Shown here piece by piece: positions 1-5,793 of a DNA stretch of 6,232 nt. Origin of the DNA: Myxococcales bacterium. GTDB taxonomy: Bacteria > Myxococcota_A > Polyangia > Polyangiales > Houyiibacteriaceae. The stretch lies in the NCBI GenBank assembly GCA_030622585.1, contig JAUXFZ010000156.1, forward strand, positions 1 through 6,232. The letters run 5' to 3'. Numbering within the stretch: position 1 is the stretch's first letter; each line of letters opens with the position of its first letter. Under the pieces are notes generated by a model, which saw only the letters and a list, made by a program, of their open reading frames with translations, made no database searches and was not told the DNA's origin. The translations under genes and the position numbers were made by a program.

Positions 1-8
1 GTTACCAC

Positions 9-1172
9 CTAGTGCACCAATCTGAGAACAAGCGTCCCTGCAACCATGAATGCGAACGCGGCGACGGCCGCGAGCTGGGATGCACGCTTGCTATAGGATG
101 ACTTCACGGCAGATGCCGTGCGAAAGGACGTCGAGTCGCTGTCGAGCTCGAGCGGCTCGCTGCTAGCGGGTACGCTTTGGCAAAGAAGTGCCACGCCACG
201 CGCGATGTCTCGCTTGGAGAGCGCTTCGTGCGTCCGCATGTGAACCTTGCCGGTCTTCACGTTGGCCATGCACGATCCACAGTAACCTGACTCGCAGGAG
301 TGTGCGGGCTGCAGACCTGCATCCTGTGCGCACTGCAGCAGAGTTTTGCCGCTCACGTACGGAACCGTGCGGGAGCGACCGTCGAGCCAGAGGCTGAAGG
401 TCTCGGGCGCTTCGAGTGATGCCACGTCGATTGCGTCAACCTCGACGCGATCGGAATCGGCCGGAGAAACGAAGCGCTCGATGTAGATGAGCTCTTCGTG
501 CACCCCGGCCTCGGCGAGCGTGCTCTCGATCAGCTCCATGAACGGTTCTGGTCCACAGACGTAGAACTCGGCGGTATCGGTGTCATGGAGGAGCGCGCGG
601 ACCTCTGCCGGGCTGAGGTAGCCGCCCTCCGCATCAAAGTGATGGCGAACGATCAGCCGGTCCGAATGCTCGGCGGCAAGCCGATCGATCTCGTCGCCGT
701 AGATCACCGAGTCCCGGTCTTGGTTGGCGTAGAGCAGCGTGACCGATCGTTTCGTGATGGCGAGCGCACTTTTCAGCAGAGCGATGATCGGCGTGACCCC
801 GCTTCCGCCCGCAAAGAGGAACAGTGGGGCGCTGGAACGGGTTTCGGGGTCGAGGACGAAGCGGCCCTCCGGCACACTCGCCATGATCGAAGCGCCAACC
901 TTCAGATTGTCGTTCAACCAGTTGGAGATCCGCCCACCCTCGACTCGTTTCACGCCGATTTTCAGTGGCTCACCGAGATCGGCACAGCTCGACAGCGAGT
1001 AGCAACGGGTGATCTTGAAGTCCTCCCAGGGAAGCTCGAACGTAAGATGCTGACCTGCCTTGTATTGATACTTCTCGTGGAGCTCCGCCGGAACGGATAG
1101 CTCGAACGAGCTGCACTCCGCCGTTTCGCGAATCACTGCGGAGACCGTAAGCTCGTGAAACTGAACACTCAT
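9..1172 (-). CDS. FAD/[2Fe-2S] ferredoxin-reductase-type oxidoreductase with putative C-terminal membrane anchor
   Basis: Predicted NAD(P)H-dependent electron-transfer reductase of the FNR-like class IA type (the architecture of PaaE, KshB and similar oxygenase reductases), 387 residues. Seen: an FAD domain at about 1-105 with R56-x-Y58-S59; a nucleotide domain at about 115-235 with AGGSGVTP (121-128) and the late CGP motif (206-208); and a C-terminal ferredoxin domain at about 257-345 with cluster ligands C293, C298, C301 and C331. In this family electrons pass from NAD(P)H to FAD to [2Fe-2S] and then to a terminal oxygenase, desaturase or P450; no such partner lies in the window. The start at 1172 is preferred over an in-frame Met at 1304 because it has a GGAGGA site 6 bases upstream and begins at the usual point of the family. 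Its ATG overlaps the TetR stop (ATGA), implying co-transcription and coupled translation. Residues after about 345 are an extension ending in a hydrophobic stretch (364-383) preceded by basic residues, so it is probably tail-anchored. Family confidence is high; the partner and substrate are unknown. Confidence 0.93.
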   Translation of the reverse strand: MSVQFHELTVSAVIRETAECSSFELSVPAELHEKYQYKAGQHLTFELPWEDFKITRCYSLSSCADLGEPLKIGVKRVEGGRISNWLNDNLKVGASIMASVPEGRFVLDPETRSSAPLFLFAGGSGVTPIIALLKSALAITKRSVTLLYANQDRDSVIYGDEIDRLAAEHSDRLIVRHHFDAEGGYLSPAEVRALLHDTDTAEFYVCGPEPFMELIESTLAEAGVHEELIYIERFVSPADSDRVEVDAIDVASLEAPETFSLWLDGRSRTVPYVSGKTLLQCAQDAGLQPAHSCESGYCGSCMANVKTGKVHMRTHEALSKRDIARGVALLCQSVPASSEPLELDSDSTSFRTASAVKSSYSKRASQLAAVAAFAFMVAGTLVLRLVH

Positions 1173-1852
1173 GATCCATCCTCCAAACCGGCCGCCACTA
1201 GCGCAGAGGCGAGGCGCTCGGTTTTGCAATAGCTCCGAAGCAAGTGTCGGAGGGCCGCATCGGCAACACGATCCGGATCTTCTTGGCAGCCGCGATCCAT
1301 CCACATCCCGAGCCTCACCTGTTGCGAGGCGATCACCATCCTCGCCATGAGATCCGGATCATTGTCGAGGAGATATCCGTCCTTGATGCCTTGCCGAAAC
1401 AGGTCGGCGAAAAGCTGCAAACCGGCGCCTAGCGCTTCGACCTGCTCGGGGCTGCGCAGGAGCCCGACGGTGGACCAAGCTGTGACTTCCTTGAGCTGCA
1501 TCTTGGTAAAGTCCCGATGAGCCATGAAAAACGCGAGCTGCATGCGAGTCCCGGCGATGAGTGTATCGAGCGACGACATGTCCTGTTGGACGATGCCTTG
1601 GGCTAGGCTCATGACCTCGGCCAATCGCCGGCGGTGGACCGCCCGGTAGATCTCCCACTTGGACTGCAGAACGCTGTACAGCGTGGTGAGCGAAACCCCC
1701 GCCTCGGCGGCGATCCGCTGCACCTTGGTCGCCTCGTAGCCCTCTTCGCCAAACACCCGCTCAGCCGCATCGAGGATGGCTTCGCGATAGAGATCGCGCT
1801 TCTTGCCCCGGAGGGACTGTTGGGCTTTTGCGAATGAGGCGCTCGTTGACAC
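1169..1852 (-). CDS. TetR/AcrR-family transcriptional regulator
   Basis: Predicted ligand-responsive DNA-binding regulator, 227 residues, at the upper end of the family's usual size. Seen: an N-terminal helix-turn-helix domain at about 20-72, including AILDAAERVFGEEGYEATK (25-43), then RIAAEAGVSLTTLYSVLQSK (46-65), the classic TetR recognition-helix pattern (G-V-S-x-x-x-L-Y, then a lysine). The rest is an all-helical ligand and dimerisation domain with no recognisable ligand signature. The start codon is GTG (1852-1850); no Shine-Dalgarno site precedes it, and the best promoter would put the transcript start about 6 bases upstream, so translation may be nearly leaderless. The stop overlaps the reductase ATG by 4 bases, making a regulator-reductase operon. 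It is transcribed divergently from the aldehyde dehydrogenase/GMC operon, with a 24-base inverted repeat between the two, so it most likely represses itself and that operon until a ligand (perhaps a fatty, alcoholic or sterol-like effector) binds. The ligand is inference. Confidence 0.92.
   Translation of the reverse strand: MSTSASFAKAQQSLRGKKRDLYREAILDAAERVFGEEGYEATKVQRIAAEAGVSLTTLYSVLQSKWEIYRAVHRRRLAEVMSLAQGIVQQDMSSLDTLIAGTRMQLAFFMAHRDFTKMQLKEVTAWSTVGLLRSPEQVEALGAGLQLFADLFRQGIKDGYLLDNDPDLMARMVIASQQVRLGMWMDRGCQEDPDRVADAALRHLLRSYCKTERLASALVAAGLEDGS
1179..1184 (-). promoter_or_regulatory. Shine-Dalgarno site of the reductase gene
   Basis: GGAGGA on the minus strand, 6 bases before the ATG at 1172-1170. 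It lies inside the last codons of the TetR gene and decides the reductase start in favour of 1172 rather than the upstream in-frame Met at 1304. Confidence 0.8.
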
Positions 1853-1874
1853 GGTACGGCCGGAATGATAGAGG
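1846..1874 (+). promoter_or_regulatory. Candidate promoter of the aldehyde dehydrogenase-GMC operon
   Basis: On the plus strand TTGACA (1846-1851) is a perfect -35 box lying over the first codons of the TetR gene. At the ideal 17-base spacing the -10 position is only TAGAGG (1869-1874), a poor match. TAAAAT (1876-1881) is a better -10 hexamer but sits 24 bases away from the TTGACA. A promoter is needed in this area, since the gene upstream runs the other way, but the exact element is uncertain. Confidence 0.3.
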
Positions 1875-1892
1875 CTAAAATCAGAATGTCAA
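1865..1892 (-). promoter_or_regulatory. Sigma70-like promoter of the TetR-reductase operon
   Basis: On the minus strand TTGACA (1892-1887, a perfect -35 consensus) is followed by a 16-base spacer and TATCAT (1870-1865, 5 of 6 matches to the -10 consensus). Transcription would start near 1858, only about 6 bases before the GTG start, which agrees with the absence of a ribosome binding site. The -35 box lies inside the 24-base inverted repeat, as expected for autorepression. No start site has been mapped. Confidence 0.6.
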
Positions 1893-1901
1893 TTCCGATT
1901 T
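1878..1901. promoter_or_regulatory. Inverted repeat, probable TetR operator
   Basis: The 10-base arms AAATCAGAAT (1878-1887) and ATTCCGATTT (1892-1901) are inverted copies with 9 of 10 positions paired, separated by GTCA. The repeat covers the -35 box of the regulator's promoter and the probable start codon of the divergent aldehyde dehydrogenase (1886). Size, symmetry and position are typical of TetR operators, and it lies in the only stretch between the two divergent genes. That the adjacent regulator binds here is inference. Confidence 0.6.
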
Positions 1902-3478
1902 CAATAGAGCAGAAACCCAGGCCTGCCGAGCAAGCCACCCACATCCCCTGCGTCGACCCTGCCACACGGGAATCGTTGGGCGAGGTGCGCATCGACTCTC
2001 CCGAGGATGTCGAGGCCGCAGTCGCACGCGCAAAGGTCGCCCAGCAGGCCTGGCGCAAGACCTCGTTCGAGGAACGTCGCAAGGTGTTGCGCAAGCTGCT
2101 CGCCTACACGGTCGACAACAAGGACGAGATCTGTCTCACGGTACAGCGCGACTCCGGGAAGACGCGCGAGAACGCGCTGATGGGTGAGATCTGGCCGACC
2201 TGCGAGAAGTTTCGGTGGATGATCAACAATGGGGAGAAGCACCTTCGCCCCGAGCGAGTGTCTTCCGGCTTGCTGCTCCACAAGAAGGCACGGCTCGAGT
2301 ATCACCCGCTCGGCATTCTTGCCGCGATCATTCCCTGGAACTACCCGTTTCAGAACATCGTCAACCCCTTGATCCCCGCGCTGATGGCCGGCAACGCGAT
2401 CGTACTCAAGCCATCCGAGTGGGTCGCATGGTCGAGCGCGAAGTTCATCGACGCGCTCCGCAGCGTCATCGAAGAGGCCGGACACAATCCGGACCTCGTC
2501 CAAGCCGTGCAGGGATACGGACCGACCGGCGCGGCACTTGCACGATCGGCCGTGGACACGATTCTTTTCATTGGGTCCGTCAACAACGGGCGGCGCGTCG
2601 TCGAAGCGAGTGCAGAGCGAATCATCCCGGTGGTCATGGAGCTTGGCGGCAAGGACGCGTTCATCGTTTGTGACGACGCAGATTTGGAACAAGCCGTTCA
2701 TTCCGCGCTCGCCGGTTGCTACATCAACTGCGGGCAAAACTGCGTCGCGTCCGAGCGAATCCTGGTCTACGACGGTATCTACGACGCCTTCGAAAAGCGC
2801 ACGGCAGAGTTGGTCGGGGAGTTTCGACAGGGCAGCAGCCGCGAGGGGCTCGTCGACGTCGGTGCGATCGTCACCCCGCTCCAACTCGACATCATCGAGA
2901 AGGCAGTCAACGGCGCGGTGGCGCAGGGGGCGCGAGTCGTCACCGGCGGTAAGCGAACACTCAGCGACAAAGGCGACTACTTCGAGCCCACAATTTTGGC
3001 CGATGTGAAGCCCGACATGGACATCGCCCAGGAAGAGGTCTTCGGTCCGGTGATGCTGCTCATCCGAGTGCGCGATGACGCAGACGCCGTGAAAGTCGCG
3101 AACGGGGTTGCCTACGGTCTGTCCTCGTCGGTGTTCTCCAAGAGCCGTGTGCGCGCCCGGAAGATCGTCGCGGGGCTCGAAGCCGGCATGAGCTCGATCA
3201 ATGAGTTCGGTGGGGTCACGTACATGGCGCAGGACCTGACGTTCGGTGGCGTCAAGGCATCGGGCTACGGGCGCATGAATGGACGCGAGGGCTTGCGCTC
3301 GATGTGCAACATCAAGTCGGTGGTCGACGACCGCTTTCCGATCCATCAGCCCAGCCGCGTCTTCCCAGTGGCCAAGAAGGACTATGGCGTCTTCAGCGGC
3401 GTGATCGAGCTCATCTACGGAAGAGGCCTCGCGCAGCGATGGCGCGGGTTCTTGAAGCTGTTCAGCCGGGAGAAGTGA
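1886..3478 (+). CDS. NAD(P)-dependent aldehyde dehydrogenase, ALDH22/Msc7-like
   Basis: Predicted to oxidise an aldehyde to the carboxylic acid with NAD(P)+; 530 residues from this start. Seen: the cofactor motif PWNYPF with N152; LKPSE (175-179); the GSVNNG loop (230-235); general base E252 in ELGGKD; catalytic C286 in GQNCVASERI; and EEVFGPV (383-389). All catalytic residues are present. The protein runs about 50 residues beyond the usual ALDH core and ends in an amphipathic basic helix (about 503-526, with IELIYG and RWRGFLKLF). From memory, plant ALDH22A1 and yeast Msc7 carry a comparable C-terminal tail and the same PWNYPF and ELGGKDAFI context, so I place it near that group. Start: an in-frame ATG at 1865 would add 7 residues, but that ATG is the complement of the regulator's -10 box; 1886 has AGAGG 11 bases upstream. 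The stop shares one base with the next gene's ATG, so the alcohol-oxidising partner is co-transcribed. No signal peptide is seen. The substrate is unknown. Confidence 0.93.
   Translation: MSIPISIEQKPRPAEQATHIPCVDPATRESLGEVRIDSPEDVEAAVARAKVAQQAWRKTSFEERRKVLRKLLAYTVDNKDEICLTVQRDSGKTRENALMGEIWPTCEKFRWMINNGEKHLRPERVSSGLLLHKKARLEYHPLGILAAIIPWNYPFQNIVNPLIPALMAGNAIVLKPSEWVAWSSAKFIDALRSVIEEAGHNPDLVQAVQGYGPTGAALARSAVDTILFIGSVNNGRRVVEASAERIIPVVMELGGKDAFIVCDDADLEQAVHSALAGCYINCGQNCVASERILVYDGIYDAFEKRTAELVGEFRQGSSREGLVDVGAIVTPLQLDIIEKAVNGAVAQGARVVTGGKRTLSDKGDYFEPTILADVKPDMDIAQEEVFGPVMLLIRVRDDADAVKVANGVAYGLSSSVFSKSRVRARKIVAGLEAGMSSINEFGGVTYMAQDLTFGGVKASGYGRMNGREGLRSMCNIKSVVDDRFPIHQPSRVFPVAKKDYGVFSGVIELIYGRGLAQRWRGFLKLFSREK
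3468..3472 (+). promoter_or_regulatory. Shine-Dalgarno site of the GMC gene
   Basis: GGGAG lies in the last codons of the aldehyde dehydrogenase gene, 5 bases before the ATG at 3478. It supports 3478 as the start rather than in-frame Met codons farther upstream inside the aldehyde dehydrogenase gene. Confidence 0.65.
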
Positions 3479-5076
3479 TGGACGAGTACGATTACATCGT
3501 GGTCGGCGGAGGTTCGGCCGGGTGCATTGTGGCCGCGGAGCTGGCGAACGATCCGCGCAACCGTGTGCTCCTGCTCGAGAGCGGGCCGAGTGCCGAAGAA
3601 CATCCAGAGACCTTGGTCGCCGCGGGGTACAAGGAAGCATTCATCAACGACGCCGTGATGGGCGAGCGCTTCTCCGTGCCGCAAGCGCACGCCGCCAACC
3701 ATCGCATCTTCGCAGGCACCGGAACGGTCATGGGAGGCAGCGGCTCGGTGAACGGCATGGTCTACACGCGCGGCGCGCGGGAGGACTACGCAGAGTGGCC
3801 AGAGGGCTGGCACTGGGACGACAACCAGGAGGACTTCGAAGCGATCGAAAAGACGCTGCGGCCCCACCAGCGCCCGGCGACAAAATGGACGGAAGCCTGC
3901 ATCGCCTCGGCCGAAGAACACGGCTTCACGCGCAAGCAGGACCTCAACGACGGCAACATGAGCAACGTCATCGGCTACGAGTGGATGTCGTACGAAGGCG
4001 AAGACCGGCGAAGCTCGTACGTCGCTTTCATCAAAGACGCGGGCGAGCGGGCGAACCTCACGGTGCTCACCGGCGCGCGCGCTCACCGCATCGTTTTTAC
4101 TGCCGAGAAGCGCGCAAGGGCCGTCGAGTTCGAGCACGCTGGCGAGTTGAAGCGAGCGGGTGCGACGAAGCAAATCACTCTATGCGCCGGTGCACTCGAA
4201 ACCCCCAAGCTGCTGATGCTCTCTGGCGTGGGCCCGGGTGAGCACCTGCGGACCTTCGATATCCCGGTCGTGGCCGACCGCCCTTCCATTGGAGTTGGGC
4301 TGCACGATCACCCCAACGTCCCGGTGTTCTTCAAGGCAACGAACGACCTCGACTGCTTCTACCCTCAGCTCTACAGCTTCTTCCGTACGAACGAAACGAG
4401 TGACCTTCCCGGTTCGCAAAGCGATACCTGTTACGTGTACTGGCCCGCGCCGTCGGCGATGCGTCAAATGGTGCAACGCATGCTCCCGCCCATGGTGACC
4501 CCGCACGCGCTCTACGGCCCGCGCTCGCGACAGATGGTGCGGAGCATGATCGGCGGCGCATTCAAGATCGGCGCCGTCCAGCGCTTCACCGACCACATGT
4601 TCGGCATCATTGTGATCCTCGGGAAGCCGAAGAGTCGCGGCACCCTGCGCCTGCAATCGACCGACGTGAGCCGGCAGGCTCTGATCGATCCCGCCTACTA
4701 CTCGCATCCGGAGGATATGGAAACGATGGTAAAAGGGGTTCGGATCGCTCGGGCGATCGGAGGCTCGAACGGGCTCGCACAGTGGGGCGCCAAGGAGCTG
4801 ATGCCCGGCAAGCGTGTCAAGAGTGACGAGTCTATCGCCAACTACGTCCGCAAGAACACCATCACGACCTATCACTTCGCAGGGACCTGCAGCATGGGCA
4901 CTAGCGAAGCCGACCCTGTGGATCCGCAGTTGCGCCTGCGAGGCGTGACTGGCCTGCGGGTCGCGGACGCCTCGACGATCCCCTGGACTCCGGTGTCGGC
5001 CCTCAACGCGCCCAGCATGCTAATCGGCTACCGCGCCGCGAAGCTGCTTCGGCACGAAGCAGCCAACGCCCTATAG
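3478..5076 (+). CDS. GMC-family FAD-dependent alcohol dehydrogenase/oxidase
   Basis: Predicted flavoprotein of the glucose-methanol-choline oxidoreductase family, 532 residues, a normal length, oxidising an alcohol to an aldehyde or ketone. Seen: an N-terminal FAD-binding motif VVGGGSAG (8-15) with ribose-binding E34; the first GMC signature region (about 80-99, GGSGSVNGMVYTRG with G89 where Ser is common); the second signature GALETPKLLMLSGVG (238-252); HDHP (276-279); and the C-terminal catalytic region with H466 in YHFAGTCSMG and N510 in ALNAPSM, the usual active-site His/Asn pair. There is no signal peptide or membrane span, so it is likely cytoplasmic. It starts on the last base of the aldehyde dehydrogenase stop (TGATG), implying coupled translation and a sequential alcohol, aldehyde, acid route. 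The set TetR/ALDH/GMC recalls the betaine (bet) operon, but the aldehyde dehydrogenase does not look like BetB, so choline is not assumed. Electron acceptor (oxygen, quinone or other) and substrate cannot be read from the sequence. Confidence 0.95.
   Translation: MDEYDYIVVGGGSAGCIVAAELANDPRNRVLLLESGPSAEEHPETLVAAGYKEAFINDAVMGERFSVPQAHAANHRIFAGTGTVMGGSGSVNGMVYTRGAREDYAEWPEGWHWDDNQEDFEAIEKTLRPHQRPATKWTEACIASAEEHGFTRKQDLNDGNMSNVIGYEWMSYEGEDRRSSYVAFIKDAGERANLTVLTGARAHRIVFTAEKRARAVEFEHAGELKRAGATKQITLCAGALETPKLLMLSGVGPGEHLRTFDIPVVADRPSIGVGLHDHPNVPVFFKATNDLDCFYPQLYSFFRTNETSDLPGSQSDTCYVYWPAPSAMRQMVQRMLPPMVTPHALYGPRSRQMVRSMIGGAFKIGAVQRFTDHMFGIIVILGKPKSRGTLRLQSTDVSRQALIDPAYYSHPEDMETMVKGVRIARAIGGSNGLAQWGAKELMPGKRVKSDESIANYVRKNTITTYHFAGTCSMGTSEADPVDPQLRLRGVTGLRVADASTIPWTPVSALNAPSMLIGYRAAKLLRHEAANAL
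5043..5063. other. Perfect 8-bp hairpin at the 3' end of the GMC gene
   Basis: GCTGCTTC (5043-5050) and GAAGCAGC (5056-5063) are exact inverted copies around the 5-base loop GGCAC. The hairpin lies in the final codons of the GMC gene and just past the stop codon of the convergent membrane-protein gene. No T-run follows on either strand, so it is not a canonical Rho-independent terminator. It could still slow or separate converging transcription, or simply be a chance result of coding sequence. Confidence 0.35.
5071..5076. other. Shared palindromic stop-codon site of two convergent genes
   Basis: CTATAG is its own reverse complement. On the plus strand it supplies the last Leu codon and the TAG stop of the GMC gene (5074-5076); on the minus strand it supplies the last Leu codon and the TAG stop of the membrane-protein gene (5073-5071). 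The two genes therefore overlap tail-to-tail by 6 bases, with no room for an intergenic terminator. Confidence 0.9.
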
Positions 5077-5793
5077 AAACACGCTGTACGAATCGTTGAG
5101 GATCATCCAGACACTCAGCGCCAGGCCCCACAGTGACAAGGTGAACCACGGGCTATTGGTGCCTCCAACCAGGAGCGCAATGCTGCGGACGGAGTGTCCT
5201 TTGTGACGGCCGAGGTGAAAGAATTGAAAGAAGTAGATCACCGTTCCGTAGAACATTTGCCAGAACATCACGACACCGATGATGCCGAGGACGCGTGCCG
5301 GCATCAGCTCGAAAGTCATCCCGAAGACGAAGATCGTCGCAAAAATGGGGGTGGACCAGCCGTTGCCGACGTCGATGTTGAAAGCGAACGAACTCCGGCT
5401 GGCGTAGCCGGGGTCGACCAGCGCGTACGTCGACCAGATTCCAGCCCACTCGCGAAATGACAACAGGCGGGTGACAGGGATTCGCTTGCGAAATACATGC
5501 GCGAAACGCTCCGCCTCGCGCCCACGATAGGCGTCCTTCGTTGCCTCATACTCATCGCGGATGTCATCGGCACACACGAGCAGGCCAATCTCCCAGAAGT
5601 TCACGAGCAGGTTGACCAACAAGAAGAAGACGACGACGACGTGGTTGACGTTGAAGGTGTGGTGCACCTGGTAGTGCAGGCCGATGTGGAACGCGGTGCC
5701 ACCGATGATGAAAGCGAGGACGAAAACCCATGCGGGAACGGCGAAGCTGCGGACGCTCTGCGCCGCGCCTTGTGACTCGAGCGAAGCGCTCAA
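5071..5793 (-). CDS. Five-helix integral membrane protein, possibly EXPERA/emopamil-binding-like
   Basis: I do not firmly recognise this protein. From the chosen start it has 240 residues. Hydrophobic segments are at about 19-37, 50-74, 145-163, 166-192 and 214-234. The loop at 76-114 is rich in Arg/Lys and so probably cytoplasmic, which places the N-terminus inside. The stretch 122-190 follows the order of features I remember from emopamil-binding protein (sterol delta8-delta7 isomerase, EXPERA fold): YALVDPGY (123-130), a Thr-Pro at the start of a helix (148-149), and Q179 followed by YGTVIYFF (182-189), at similar spacings. However, the catalytic His and Asn/Trp of the isomerase are not evident. 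Two histidine clusters stand out: H36, H40, H44, H45 and H193, H197, H200. The start is TTG at 5793, overlapping the SDR stop as TTGA with a purine-rich ribosome site 7 bases upstream; a more upstream ATG at 5904 would run deep into the SDR gene and add an Arg-rich, poorly protein-like segment. It is co-transcribed with the SDR. Confidence 0.85.
   Translation of the reverse strand: MSASLESQGAAQSVRSFAVPAWVFVLAFIIGGTAFHIGLHYQVHHTFNVNHVVVVFFLLVNLLVNFWEIGLLVCADDIRDEYEATKDAYRGREAERFAHVFRKRIPVTRLLSFREWAGIWSTYALVDPGYASRSSFAFNIDVGNGWSTPIFATIFVFGMTFELMPARVLGIIGVVMFWQMFYGTVIYFFQFFHLGRHKGHSVRSIALLVGGTNSPWFTLSLWGLALSVWMILNDSYSVFL

Noticed and set aside
498..1100. Plus-strand open frame of 200 codons opposite the reductase
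   Set aside because: Antisense to the well-supported reductase, with no domain and no promoter or convincing ribosome site; a coding shadow.
1901..3640. Long minus-strand open frame of 579 codons opposite the aldehyde dehydrogenase
   Set aside because: It is antisense to a gene with full catalytic motifs, has skewed Arg/Asp/His-rich composition and no recognisable domain, and crosses the ALDH-GMC junction. Long antisense frames are common in GC-rich coding DNA.
4180..4875. Minus-strand open frame of 231 codons opposite the GMC gene
   Set aside because: Antisense to a gene with clear GMC signatures; its own composition is His/Arg-rich and not protein-like.
1169..5076. Choline-to-glycine-betaine (betI-betB-betA) operon
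   Set aside because: The family set is the same (TetR, ALDH, GMC), but the regulator is divergent, the ALDH resembles ALDH22/Msc7 more than BetB, and the ALDH has a long C-terminal tail. Choline specificity is not supported.
5621..5643. Short trinucleotide run (AAG and ACG repeats)
   Set aside because: It encodes the Val/Phe/Leu run of a membrane helix in the membrane protein; codon repetition explains it without a repeat element.
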